Shown here in pieces: positions 23,440 through 34,700 of a stretch of DNA of 64,000 bases. A program made the translations under genes and the position numbers. A model generated the notes under the pieces. It saw nothing but the letters and a program-made list of their open reading frames with translations. It ran no database searches and was not told the origin of the DNA. This stretch comes from Cornus controversa (lineage: Eukaryota > Streptophyta > Magnoliopsida > Cornales > Cornaceae): assembly GCA_026545225.1 (NCBI GenBank), contig CM048848.1, forward strand, positions 45,466,806 to 45,530,805, read 5' to 3'. Numbering within the stretch: the first letter of the stretch is position 1; each line of letters starts with the position of its first letter.

Positions 23440-24770
23440 TTTGATGTTGTTTTAAAAGTGTTAAATAACTCGCAAGTGTATGAATTTATTGAAGTATAGA
23501 TCGGCAAGAACGAGGTCGAACCCAAGGGAATGCTTTGAGAAGAAAAACTAATACAAATTCAAATTAATTTAAAACTAATCTAGTTTAAACAAAAGTTGGT
23601 TGATTTGAGAAAAATTAACTAACATGCAAACAAAATAACACTATTGAAATCAAATAGAGAAAATAACTAAGATTTCGGATTCCACCACCATTAAATCCAT
23701 GAAGCTCCTAATATTCATTTATTAATCCCCAAATTTAGAGTAGCAATCAAGAAATTAATCTATTGCTTACTCAAGATTTAACAAAAAAGTACTATGAAAA
23801 ATATATTAAAAAGGTAGATTTTCCTTCGCTTCACTGGTGTAAAACTCTAAGCATCTTATAAATCCAATTTAATAAAAAACATAAGATCAAAGATTATCAC
23901 TTTTAAGAAATATAAACCCAAACTTAGATTAATTATAATACTTTCTAACTACCACATATATATGATATAGATGGTGAAAGAACTAAAAAATAATTAATCA
24001 CAAGAAGCAAAAATCATAAGCATTTAAATCATACACATGAGAATCAATTAATGAAAAAAATAAATTCACTTCATTAATGGAGGTTTCCTCCTCAACCCTA
24101 GTTGAAAAGTTTAGTTACACATGGTAGAAGAAGATAACAAATAAATAAATAAAACCTAGATGGTCTATGTCTTCTCTGCCTTTGCCTCCACTTGTTTTCT
24201 CTTCCCCAATCATATTCATCTCTTTCTCTTATATAGAGGTCCTCTAGGGTGTTCTCCAAGTAAAAGAAAATAGGAAAGTGTTTAGGAGAAAATTTGCCAG
24301 AATATTTTCTCTGAATTGAAATCCAATTTTGACATTGAATTAGTGCGATTCACGAAATTTTTGTGAAATATAAATATCTCAAGGATCTAATTTCGTTCAA
24401 TTCAAGCGCAAATCAAGTCGAATTGATGCTCGGAAATAAGACTTTCGGGCTATTTTCCAAAACGGGATTAGAACTGGATTACGCGCAGAATTGGGCTTCA
24501 GGCCCGTAATCTCCTTAAACAGTTATAATTCTCTTAGACCTTTTCCTTGGGCTGATTTGAGTTAAAATATTGAGTTGAATAGATTCATTTAATGTAGGCT
24601 TCATATAACCCTCTTGAATGTTTTCTTTAAAAGCCCAAAAATTATGGTTTTAACTGAAATAATCATTAAGGCCTGAAAAGATAGAAAACACAAAAATAAA
24701 GTAAAATCACAAATAAACTATTACTAATAGAATAAATATGAAAATTAAGAGGCTAGAATGTGTAACATTC
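23440..24770. mobile_element. Unclassified non-coding insertion in gag
   Basis: The Copia gag is interrupted between the SQGER block and the VWMSVENGY block by about 1.3 kb. The insertion begins TGTTTTAAAAGTGTTAAATA and ends near GTGTAACA, so it has TG...CA-like ends. No clean 5-bp duplication, terminal inverted repeat or coding motif is visible. The phrase CTCGCAAGTGTATGAATTTA followed by GAGGTCGAACCCAAGGGAA resembles wording seen in plant LTR-type repeats. The exact borders are uncertain. Confidence 0.5.
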
Positions 24771-24976
24771 AACGCCGATCATCTCTCACCTTGAGATTTA
24801 AGAAAAGCTTTAATGCGAGGCTTCCGAAAAGTAAAATTTGAACCATCAAACAAAGGAGTTTGCCGAATTGATCCACCCTATTTCATACTAGATTCCATGA
24901 TGATTTTTGAAAACAAAAATAATTTTTGATTTAAAAAAATACTTTGCAAGGAACTACTCATAAATTAGAGAATACT

Positions 24977-26157
24977 GCTCTGATACCAATTATGAGTTAC
25001 ACGGTCTGGAAGTGGTTGCGAAAGTAAATTTAAAACCTATGGGGGTGAATATGTTTACTTGCTCGTTTGCTTAAATTTCTAAATTAATTCGATTTAAAGT
25101 TCAATTAAAAATTAATCAAACATATAAAACAAGTAAATAAAACAAAGTACGAGAAAGATAAAGATGACACTAGATATACGTGAAAAAACCAGATCGGGAA
25201 AAACCACAGAGAAGGCAAAAGCCTCAGGAAACCAATCCACTATGATGAAACAAAGTACAATAGACTTTGTCTCAGGCTCACACCCCTCTTCAATTTGTCA
25301 AGAATCTGATGTGGAACACCTCGGACTTACAATTGTGACTTCAGGTCCAACTGCTACAGATTTTTGGCTAATGTCACGATCCTCACATAAAGGTTGCTGG
25401 AAGAACAAAAATACTCAGCAAGTATTTTGCTCCTTTTGTAGTGCGATATTGTTCACATTTATTCTTCAGCAAGTAATAGAAGAACCACAAATCTAATACT
25501 CTAATCAGTAGATAAATTTGATGCAGTCTCTGAATAGTCAATCAGTAAAAAAACATCATCCTAAATATCTTTCGTGAATTATAAATTCTCAAAATATAGA
25601 AAAATATTTTGCCCTTAAAATACTGTATAAGTTTTCTCTCTCTAAAAATATTAATTCTCAAGGCATACATTTAGAGAAAACCTAGATAAATATATATAGG
25701 CAAGGGAGTCCTAATCCTACTTGAAAAAAAAGTTGAAAATCAAAATAGAACTCTCCTGGAAGTTTCACTCAAAAATAATTTTCTATTTGGAACAAGATAA
25801 GTCGGACAGGTGCTCAAAATGTAGGATTGATGGAACTTTTAAAAATTTCAGCAAAAATCAAACTGTCGAGCAAAGTTGAACCGGTCTCGAAAATTGGGGA
25901 CTGGTCTTATTTTGAAAAACCCTAATTTTTTCCAAAAATCCTAATTTTTCAAAATAGGCTCGAAAACATAAAGTGTAACGTGTCGTCACCATACTTACTT
26001 GAACTATATGATGTTTTCCTTAGATTAACTGTTTCCATGCACTTGTATATCATCTCAAAGATGTTGATGATCGATATAGAAAATAAAGAGAAAATTATAA
26101 CTCGATCTATTAAGTTTTGAACACCAAAATTTGCCAATTACAAATGTCTATCTCACA
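24977..26157 (-). mobile_element. LTR family 1, copy D, with adjacent primer binding site (5' LTR)
   Basis: The minus-strand LTR runs from about 26157 to 24991. Two bases beyond its end lies TGGTATCAGAGC (24988-24977), the standard complement of initiator tRNA-Met used to prime Copia reverse transcription. This fixes D as the 5' LTR of the antisense element whose gag starts at 24898. The LTR carries the same TATATATAGGCAAGG promoter-like box and the diverged GACCGGTC palindromes (about 25808-25905). Confidence 0.85.
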
Positions 26158-26465
26158 AAACCAATTATCATGATGTTGTTGCCATGCATATTATGGCTAG
26201 CTATAAGACTGACCCTAACTATTTTGCTCAAAATATTATGTGTGTGTGTGTAGTCACGTGGCCTTGGTTTCCTTTTAAAATCAATGTAGTTACATGAACG
26301 CAAAACACCTTGGCACAAATGTCGATGCAATTATATGTAGTTTTTTTTACAGCTTCTTCCACTTGGGAAACCAAAGCACAACATATATATGTACAACAGT
26401 TTGGGCAAAGCCCTGCTTGCGAACATGTTTTGAGAAAGAGAGGAGAGAGAGAGATAAAAAAAGAA

Positions 26466-26760
26466 CTTTTATGACTTTTTTTAGCAAAAGACCTTTTTTG
26501 GCAAAGGACATTTTAGAGCGAAATACCTTTTTTGGCAAAACATGTTTTTTTGGAAAAACATCTTTCTATGGCAAAACACTTTCTTTGGCAAAGCACATTT
26601 TCTAACAAAGCACCTTTTCTAACAAAGGACCTTTTAGTAATGGAATTTTTGACAATGGTCCTTTTGGTAATGAGATTTTTGGCAATGGTCCTTTTTGGTA
26701 ATGGACCTTTTGGCAATGAATGGAAATAGTCCTTTTTTTTTGGCAAGTGAACTTTTTCTT
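26466..26760. repeat. Degenerate tandem array, about 17-bp period (CTTTTTGGCAAAGCAC-like)
   Basis: About 15 imperfect units of a T-run followed by GGCAAAG/GGCAATG and a short C-ending tail follow one another. Examples are TTTTTTGGCAAAGGACA, CTTTCTTTGGCAAAGCAC, CTTTTCTAACAAAGGAC and CTTTTGGTAATG. The units drift from GGCAAA in the left half to GGTAATG in the right half. Open frames on both strands across it are a consequence of the repeat. Confidence 0.85.
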
Positions 26761-26789
26761 AACATTTTAATAAAGGAAGTAGTCATCCC

Positions 26790-27245
26790 AAGTAGCTTAC
26801 CCTTTTAATAAGGGGGTTCGTAGTCTCGAACTTCACACAGATTTTTTCTATAATAGGAGGGTTCGTAGTCTCGAACTTCACAGAGATTTTTCCTTTAATA
26901 AGGAGGCTCTTTTAATACAGGGTAGCGATAACGAGTTTCACTCAACCCACCTATTTAATAAGGGGACCCTTTTAGTATAAGGTAGCGATAACGAGCTTCA
27001 CTCAGCTCACCTCTTTAATAAGGGACCCTTTCATTACATGGTATAATAATAGTCCCAAGCTTCACTCTACCCGCCCTTTTAATAAGGGGAACTCCTTTAA
27101 TAAGGGGAGTAGTAAGTTACGTTGCCTTTTTAATAAGGGGGTTGTTAATCGACATTGTTGAAGGCCCTTTAATAAGGGGCGGATTGTTGCTCAGACCTTT
27201 AATAAGGAATGTAGTTAGCTCGACCCTTTAATAAGGTGAGTTAGC
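26790..27245. repeat. Degenerate array of near-palindromic CCCTTTTAATAAGGG motifs
   Basis: About 11 copies of a motif close to CCCTTTTAATAAGGG recur at irregular 15-60 bp spacing. Each can pair CCCTT with AAGGG. Larger sub-repeats are interleaved: GGGTTCGTAGTCTCGAACTT appears twice (26815-26880), and GGTAGCGATAACGAG with TTCACTCA appears twice (26920-27000). The array borders the 17-bp array and a Gypsy protease-region fossil. No coding sequence is present. Confidence 0.88.
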
Positions 27246-27389
27246 CCTTTTGTATACTGTTCGACATTTCCTCATTGAAGAAGTTGTTTCTATTATAATA
27301 TCCTGAGCCAATATGCCCCAAATATTTGGTTGTTGATGACTTTGTAATGCTCCCAATTGGGGCCAAATTTTCCATTGTTGGGTCCTTAT

Positions 27390-27650
27390 CAATCTAAACT
27401 ATAGCTTGATCGCTTCTTAACTCGTTGATACCATGGTCAATTGACAAATACTATGTGAAGGTGATGGCCTTTATGGGATGAAATTTGTTCTCCCCAGTAT
27501 CACGTTGCAGGTGGATGTGCAGTCTACCACAAGAAGTCCATTATCATTATCCTTGAAGATGAGGAACCTGAAATACAAGCACACTCCTAGTTTGTCTATG
27601 TTGAACTGCCTTTCGACTAATTTTATATCATTAAACTATACTCGACAGCT
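27390..27650 (-). pseudogene. Gypsy pol fragment (end of protease / start of RT linker)
   Basis: The minus strand reads FNDIKLVERQFNIDKLGV, then DNGLLVVDCTSTCNVILGRT, and after a stop AITFT with GINELRSDQA. This is the conserved 'VVDC...YNVILGR...' segment between the protease and reverse transcriptase of Ty3/Gypsy elements, Athila/Tat-like in style. It is short and has stops. The reverse transcriptase expected next (towards lower coordinates) is absent, and the two degenerate arrays occupy that place. Confidence 0.75.
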
Positions 27651-27893
27651 CGATCAATTGGTGGCAAGTTAGTTCGGCAAGGAGGCCAGTTCAATGGGGA
27701 AGTTGGTTCGTTTGGCATGTTAGTCAATCCCTCTGTTATGCTTTTGGTCTCTTCAATTAGTTGATGATGATTGTCTTGATATGTTTTGAGTGAGGTTTGC
27801 ACCACCCCATTTGATTCCCAGTTATAGATTTACGGTGTGCCTGATCAAACTCCTAGTATATTGGATCACACTTTGATCAATCTTGACATGGGT

Positions 27894-30074
27894 TGTGAGA
27901 CCCCGATACATGATAATTCTCATTAGCATAATTTAATTTTTGAGTAAACATGAATTATATATGAATATTTTATATGTACAATAAATTGGGAGGAGGTAGC
28001 ATGTAGCATGCCTAGAGTGGGTTGTATTGTGAAGTTTATTTTATGCATCCTAGTAGGTTTAACTATTGTAGGATGTTAATTAGAAGTTATATTTTAGTAT
28101 ATCTAAATATTAATTTAGAGTTAGTGAGGTGCTTGTGGGAAATGAAGTGGTTTAGAAGGGTTAGAGGGCAAATAACTTGAGGGGGTGATGTACAAATTTA
28201 AAGTGTTGAAGGAGGTGAAGTGCAAATGATCTAAAATGGGGCTAGGTGTCAAAAATTGGTGTCAAAGACATGAGTAAGCAATATAGATCAGATTGGGAGA
28301 GGAGCTTATCTCTACAACTCTTGTGCCTTGTTTGGCAAAAACAAGTTTTAGAGTCTTAGAGTGGTAGAGAAGTTAGGAGAGAGGAGACTAAGCAAAGAGG
28401 AGGAAGGAAAAGAAGGAAAATTCAAGTTAAATACTTGTGAGTTCTATGATTCATTAGCTTTCATGTTTTATGTTGATTGTAATATATATATATATGATTT
28501 TGTATAGCAAATCATTGAAGGAAGGCATGAAATTATCATGTATGCTTGAATATGTGTGTGTAGAGAAAAAGTGTAATACTATGTGAATGGTAGAGTTGAT
28601 TTTTATGGTTTTGATTGCATTTTGTTGGTATAAAATGAAAGAAATCATGTTATAAATATGTTCTATGATGATTAATAGGAGCTGGAAGTACTATATATGA
28701 AGTTTGCATGAAAAAGAAGTGAAAAAGATGAAAAACGTGATCTGCAGACAGCCTGTAGTCACCTTACAAGAATGGCTATAAAACACTGTAGAAAATTCGA
28801 AATTGAGTTCTGTTTGTTGGGTTGGAAAGTAGACTGGTAGAGCTTTCCAGAAATGTATGGTAGAGCACGTAGTTATTTCTGAATCGAAACAGTTTAATTG
28901 TTAAAGTTTGGTGAAAAACAGGGACTGTGGGAGAGATAGAATTAAAAACAGTCCATTGTTTGGCTTATTTATGAAAAACTAACCATTGAATCATGCTCTA
29001 ATTTAGTATGATGTTCTTGCATATGTTTCCTATCTACTATAAAATTTGTAGGCCAACTGGAGGTCGGGAAGTCCTTCATTTGGAGTGAAAATGTGGACAG
29101 CATGTAGGGAAGAAAATATATTCTTGAAATTTCAATTGTGAAGGTGTTAGATTGAATACTTGGAGTGTGGTGTAATTAGTGTACTTAATCATATTAGTAT
29201 TGATTTGGAAGGTGGTGCAACAATGTATACTTGTAAGATAAGGTAAATGATGAGCTTGATATTCTTGCTTACAATGTGTTTGACAAAATGTTCCAATAAG
29301 CTTATAGTTTATGATTATCATGATTGATCCTTGAAATTTATATGAATGAAGTTTGTGATGATTGTTGTTTTCTTATATTTAGAAATCTATATGATGTGAG
29401 TATAATGTCCTATAGGCAAGGAGGAAGAACTACACCCTCAACAACAACGGGATAAGTAACAAGTTGGAAGATACCCAAGGTGAGTGCTTCCACTAGAAGT
29501 GTATTATTTGAATGTATACATTGAAGTATGGAAAATGTCTATATGATGTGAAGATACCTATATAGTATGAAGATGCTTATAAAGCATGAAGATGCCTATA
29601 AGGCATGAAGTTATATAAGGTTCATACTCTGGCCAAGAAGGAGAGTAGAAAGTTATAATATCTATATAGCTTGAAGTTATCAAAAGATATCCATGATTAT
29701 TATTCTGATGTAGTAGTGTTACATTCACTGGGCTTTAGGCTCACTTTTGTTATATACATGTTTTTCAGGTTCAAGGTTTTGTAGCCACTACCGAGTCTAG
29801 AGTCTTGGGGATTTGATTGGGAAATGAGGAGGATAAAGTGTTTTGTTTAACATGTAAATATTGTAGAGGAGTTTTATGGTAAACTCATAATGAGATGTGT
29901 TGTGATGGTGATTACTTGTAATATAAGCTTGTGGTTTGTTTGGATTTGTAGATTATTAAATATGCATTCTAATGTGGATTAATGTCAATTTTGTTTGATA
30001 TTAATGAAGATGGTTAGATACACTTAATTGTTCACTAATTTATATTATGATATAAATTGGGTTGGGGTGTGTCA
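27894..30074. mobile_element. Solo LTR of 2.2 kb with perfect 5-bp duplication
   Basis: The unit starts TGTGAGACCCCGATACATG and ends GGGTTGGGGTGTGTCA. It is flanked by TGGGT on both sides (27889-27893 and 30075-30079). TG...CA ends with inverted TGTGA-/-TGTCA-type termini and a 5-bp duplication mark an LTR. Its length, and the absence of any gag/pol motif between the ends, argue for a solo LTR of a Gypsy-type family. It interrupts the Gypsy relic on either side. Confidence 0.82.
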
Positions 30075-30254
30075 TGGGTTGACGTGGATTTCCCCCGCTG
30101 AATATGGTGGATGGAGGATCTTGACATGGAGATTCTTGATTCTATAGTGGTGGGGGACCTATGGGAACATAGATCCCCCCTGGCCAGGAGCTTGCAGCCA
30201 CCAGATCACATCGAAGAGACAAAATTTTCAAGAAACTAATCATTTTTCACAAAT

Positions 30255-30615
30255 GGAGTCAGTTGTCGATGCAAAAATCTGCATGATTCGGTTTGACGCA
30301 AATTTCTTACAAGATAGAGGAGAATTGACCAGGACTGGCACTGGCGTGTGCCGACCGGGTATACTCTAACGATCAAGTCAGTACTTGATGGATTATAACA
30401 GAAAAGAAATTTTGTAATTTTTTGCATACCTTATTGGATTGAATGATTTCTCCTTTTATAGGAGTTCTTACCTTCTCCACACGTAACATTGACCTCTTCT
30501 AACACGTAACCTTTGCCTTCTCCAACAAGTAATTACCTCTTTGGGTTTATCTTGCCTTTTGGGTTTCTCGTGTCATTCAATCTTCTATGAGATTCAGAAT
30601 ATCATATCAAATATT
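30255..30615. repeat. Interspersed repeat R, copy 2
   Basis: This is a second copy of the repeat at 13915-14240 in the same orientation, with GACTGGCACTGGCGTGTGCC in place of the CCGGTCGGCACTC block. It also carries an internal three-fold CACGTAAC-type repeat (ACACGTAACATTGACC, ACACGTAACCTTTGCC, ACAAGTAATTACC). Its position beside the Gypsy relic suggests it is that element's LTR. Confidence 0.55.
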
Positions 30616-30619
30616 ATTA

Positions 30620-31229
30620 GAGAGTTGATTTTCAGTTGGAAGATAATAAATTTTAAAAATTAATTGGTTTAGAGTTTATTAAGAAGAGTACCTATTGGAG
30701 TGGAGAGAAAAGTTCCATGATAAGTGTAACAAGTTGGACGCTTGTTCTCTACCCAAAAGCCTAAATTATTAGGTATTACTGCATACCTACCTATTTATAT
30801 CCAATTACTTTTCCATCTGGATCGGATGCGAGACAAGACCCTCTAACAATAAGCCACTCTTGAGATTCTACATTTCAATTTGGAGACAACTATTTGAAAA
30901 ATGAACTCAAGAAAAGTTATGTAAGCATTTTTTTAAGATTAATGATTAGTCCGATTTCAACTATGCATCATTACTTTTTTTTTTTTTTTACAACTATAAC
31001 AAGTCTTTTAAAATAGAAAAAGTCAAGTAAATATATTTTTAATTAAAACAAATGTTTAAAAATGCATATAAATATTAGAAATTCTATACATTTTTACAAG
31101 GAGCATAGTCTGTATAAATATAGACATAGATATATTGAATGACTTACTATATTCGCCTCTTTTTAACATTTTACTTACTAAATTTAAATATATATTAATG
31201 ACTATTTTTTACTTTTTTATTTTATTTTG
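30620..31229. other. AT-rich upstream flank of the giant-intron gene
   Basis: No transposon border or coding motif is recognised. The stretch separates the Gypsy relic from the promoter region of the gene that starts at 31548. Confidence 0.4.
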
Positions 31230-31379
31230 CAGGGCAGGTGATAATTGGTAAGTGTACCCTATTTTTAAATTCATTTCATTTTTAATTTAAAATGATATTG
31301 TTGTTCTTAATTAGAAACATTTAGCTCGAAAAAAAAAAAAAAGAAAAAAAAAACATTTATAAAAACAGAGTGCTAAACT

Positions 31380-31547
31380 GCTAACGTGACATTTCTCGTT
31401 CTGTGTCGGATTTTCGGGACTACTCATTTAACCAGTACCACCTTCGAGTTAAACATCGGGGGTTTGGCATAGCAGTAGAGAGATAATCGATCTTATATAT
31501 ATATATATATAAAGCGAGAGAGAGAGAGAGATAGAGAATATACAGAG
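31380..31547 (+). promoter_or_regulatory. Probable promoter / 5' UTR with TA and GA tracts
   Basis: Immediately upstream of the start codon lie a (TA)n tract (31496-31511) and a GAGAGAGAGA tract (31515-31535). TA-rich boxes and GA/CT microsatellites close to the start codon are common in plant core promoters and 5' leaders. The transcription start cannot be placed from sequence alone. The context of the ATG (ACAGAGATGGAG) is acceptable. Confidence 0.5.
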
Positions 31548-31712
31548 ATGGAGATAGAGTTGGAGCCGAGAGTGAAACCCCTGCCCTACAAAATCAAGGG
31601 CATGTCTCGAGAGTCGCCGTCTCAGAAGGCCACGCATGTCCTCGACACCGACCTTCGCAATCACTGGTCTACTGGTACCAATACCAAAGAATGGATCTTG
31701 CTAGAACTCGAC
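31548..31712 (+). CDS. Exon 1 of the giant-intron gene
   Basis: Fifty-five codons run from the ATG to GAC, followed by donor GTATGC. It encodes the basic/proline N-terminus and the first strands of the galactose-binding-like domain ([35 protein letters not shown]). Confidence 0.88.
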
Positions 31713-34700
31713 GTATGCTCCTCCCTCTCTCTCTCTCTCTACACTTGAATTGTTTCGCTTAAAATTGATTAATTCAGCTTCTCGTGGTTGATTCAATTTG
31801 ATCTTAATTTCAGTTTAAGTGAATTGTTTTTGTTTCTTTTTTAAAGTGTTTCATTTTTTGGTATTGGATTGATTGTCATTTGGATAATTTTGGAGAATTT
31901 GGTCGAGAGAGTGAAAGTAGGGTTTTTCATTGTATTTTTTTTTCTCAGTAGAAAGTTTATACATTACTTTGTGTCTTACTAAGTACAATGGATAGAGAAG
32001 TATGCGGAGAATTAGAATCTTTGTAGAGAAATTGAGTGTCGCGATAAAGGCTTGAGCAAACAAATGCGACTTGATTGTGATCATAAATCCCTTCGGAATG
32101 CTAATTATGCTCAATGTTACACCATCTAAATAAAATTTACGAGCAATGCTATTATTGGTATCTCCTTGCCATTCTTGTATTTTCTTTGCAAAGAAAGTGT
32201 TGTTTTATTTCAGAAAGAGGTTTAAGAGATACTCTTTTGTAGATTTAATTACTGGGTTATGACTGAGGTGGTGATTTGAGTTATATTCATTGAACCACAT
32301 GTGCTTAACTCTATGGAAATTGTGTCGGAAAATTTGTATTGGAAGTAATCTCCTTGAAGTACAAAAGTAGTCTAAATACACACTATAACAGACTTGGAAA
32401 TTAAATACCTTTCTAGAACGTGGTGATAACATGCGTACTTTTAGATTCAATTAGAAAGAATCTAAGGTTGCATTTTGTAATGCTGCCAGTTTTCAGAGTC
32501 TTTTATGGTAATGAAAATATAGTCGAACAATAGTTATCAGAAAATAGTTTTCAGTTTTCACAAAGTTAAGAAATAGAATAGTTAAACAATAGGTAATTAT
32601 TTTTCATATCCTCTCTGTATGTTGATTATAGTTGTTGGTAACTAAAAATTATTCAAAAAATAATTTTCCAAAATTAGTTTTATGTTGATTATAGTTGTCG
32701 GTAACTAAAAATTAGTCAAACAATAGTTTTTAGGAATTAGTTTTCAGTTTTCAAAAAATTGAGGAATAGAAGAGTTAAACAATAGGTGTATTTTTCATCT
32801 CTTCTTTGCACATTGAACTATATTTGCTTAATTTGTAGAATAAATTTAAATAAAATGTACTTCACAATATATATATGTGCGTGTGTGGAGGGTTCTAGAA
32901 TATAAGATAAACCTTAGAAATAGTAAGCTTTACCCAAACTTTATCTTTTATGAAATAATCGCATAAATATGTACAAACTTTACCCTAATTTTAGCATTCT
33001 TGGTGAGAATAGTTATGTGAAAACGAATGGTATTAGATATTGTTTTTTATACACAAGTTGCAGAGGAGGAATTGTGGAAGAAGTTGAATATGCCAGGATA
33101 TCTCAAGACGGTAGGCGATTGAGTCATATATACGGGGACAAATATGTTAACAAAAAATAGTTTTAAAATTACAATCGCTGAGTGTGTTTTGCATTTAGCA
33201 TTAAGCAACCTACGATTGCTTAAAATTTTCACACATTTTAAGGCGACACTTATTTGTTTAAGCAGTACCGTAAAAATGTTATCAAATGCACTTATTTAAA
33301 AAATTATTGAATCTTTTCTGTTTTAAGTGAATTGGGTTATCAAACACGCCCTTAAATTAGGCTAAAAAGGGAAAGTTCACTGCTGTTCTGGATATTGTGA
33401 ACAGTTCTTGTGAAAAATAAATTGGCTGTTGCAAATTCTTGGTTGCTACAATTTAACAGTTAAAATATGAATGAGTTAACTTACACAATAGGGCTTAAAG
33501 GGCCACGGGCCACCAGAGCATATAAAAGAATAGTAATAATAAGTATCGATTGTTGGATTTAAATTGAATTCAGCAGCTTCCTTGAAGACTCAATCATATT
33601 GTATCTATACTGACTTGTTCAATACAGTTTAAGGTTAAAAAAAGGTTCATCTGATCTGGTTGGGGTTCTGAAGGTTTAAACTTATAGAAAAATTAAAGGT
33701 AAAGAAGAAGAAATGAGAATAAGAGTTGGGAATCACGCCTAGTTTCCCTTGGGCATCACACTCTGGGTTTGATGCTATATACAAAGAGCATAACTGTTAT
33801 TTAATTTCGCTTGAACTTGTTCCATATTGATTCATAGATATAGACTTCTAAATAATCCTAACTCTAGTTAAACATAAGAGACTTTGGCTAGTTAAAAACT
33901 GTTGTAAAAAACTGACACGAACCAAGCACAATCATGAAAAACGACACAAAAACGAAACAAGCACAACACAGGAATTTACGTGGTTCGGCGATGTGCCTAC
34001 GTCCACGGCGAAGATCTGGTGAAAGATTTCACTATGCGAAAATCAGGATATTACAAGTTCCAACCCCAAACCCTAGCTCTCGCTCTCTCACTTTTTTTTT
34101 GCATTTTCAATGTTTTCTCTCGTTCACTCCAAACCCTTAGATGCCCTTATATATTGGGCTACAAAAGAGTCTTAATTCGGGTCCAAAAGCCGCAAGCGAA
34201 AAACGGGTCATAAAATTTTTCCCAACGCTCCTAGACGTGTTGCTGCCTCTGTCATAAACTAATCCAACATCTACAGTACCTCGCAAATACCGCAATATCC
34301 ATTTCACAGCCTACCAATGAACCTTCCCAGGTTTATCCATGTATCTGCTAAGTACATTACCTGCATGTGAAATGTCTGACCTAATGCACACCATAGCATA
34401 CATGATGCTACCAACTGCACTAGCACAATGAACATAAGACATGTGCTCCACCTCCTCCTCGATCTGTGGTGACAATTCTGCCAAAAGTCTGAAGTGGGCT
34501 GCCAATGGAGTACTCACAGGCTTTGATGGCTTGCATACTGAAGCGTTCTAGCACCTTCTCGATGTATTTCTTTTGTGGCAAATACAATCTGCCCGCTCCT
34601 CTGTCTCTGTAAATCTCTATACCCAAAATCCTCTTCGCACCTAGATCCTTCATCTCAAATTCAGCACTAAGCTGAGCCTTCAACATGTTGATTTCTGATA

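Larger units (their letters stand above)
19525..24898 (-). pseudogene. Copia-type gag, split by three insertions
   Basis: From the ATG at 24898 the minus strand reads LFDGSNFTFRKPRIKAFLKS, the usual Copia gag start. It resumes at about 23430 (VWMSVENGY), then after the MITE at about 22519 (YVVLSEFARISACSTSKKA). The UBN2-like core follows at 22397-22119 (KFETITMDEHKKFSDFYYKL and LVGSIQTFEMKYQKLHK). An acidic stretch lies at 21734-21456. A CCHC zinc knuckle (CTFCGKNEHSQHYC) is at about 19850-19810. Gag packages the element RNA. An in-frame stop follows the knuckle (YKKRK-stop) and several others occur, so the gene is dead. The ATG is followed by an early stop after ESSMK. Confidence 0.75.
15526..26157 (-). 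mobile_element. Large antisense Copia-like element, pol replaced, with three nested insertions
   Basis: Reading leftwards on the minus strand: LTR D (26157-24991), a primer site (24988-24977), gag from 24898 to about 19525, a transposon-associated protein (18026-17277), and LTR B (16720-15526). No integrase, reverse transcriptase or RNase H motif is seen, so it resembles a large non-autonomous derivative that depends on another element. gag is split by an unclassified insertion (about 23440-24770), a MITE (22520-23282) and a solo LTR of its own family (19952-21134). Without these it would be about 7.4 kb. The flanks (AAAAC left, AAACC right) differ at one base. Confidence 0.65.

Noticed and set aside
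26347..26746. Lysine-rich repetitive open frames on both strands
   Set aside because: They follow from the 17-bp degenerate tandem array and have no start context, family match or codon bias.
26790..27245. Interpretation of the CCCTTTTAATAAGGG array as a CRISPR array
   Set aside because: Spacers are irregular and partly repeated, repeats are short and degenerate, and the DNA is plant nuclear.
31232..31246. A 15-nt segment with acceptor TTTTGCAG and donor GTAAGT upstream of the giant-intron gene, like a micro-exon
   Set aside because: It lies upstream of the clear start codon at 31548, adds no coding sense and has no support; splice-like words occur by chance in AT-rich DNA. It could be a 5' UTR exon but cannot be claimed.
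33934..34213. Plus-strand frames in the Copia LTR
   Set aside because: LTR sequence only; the sister LTR does not preserve the frame.
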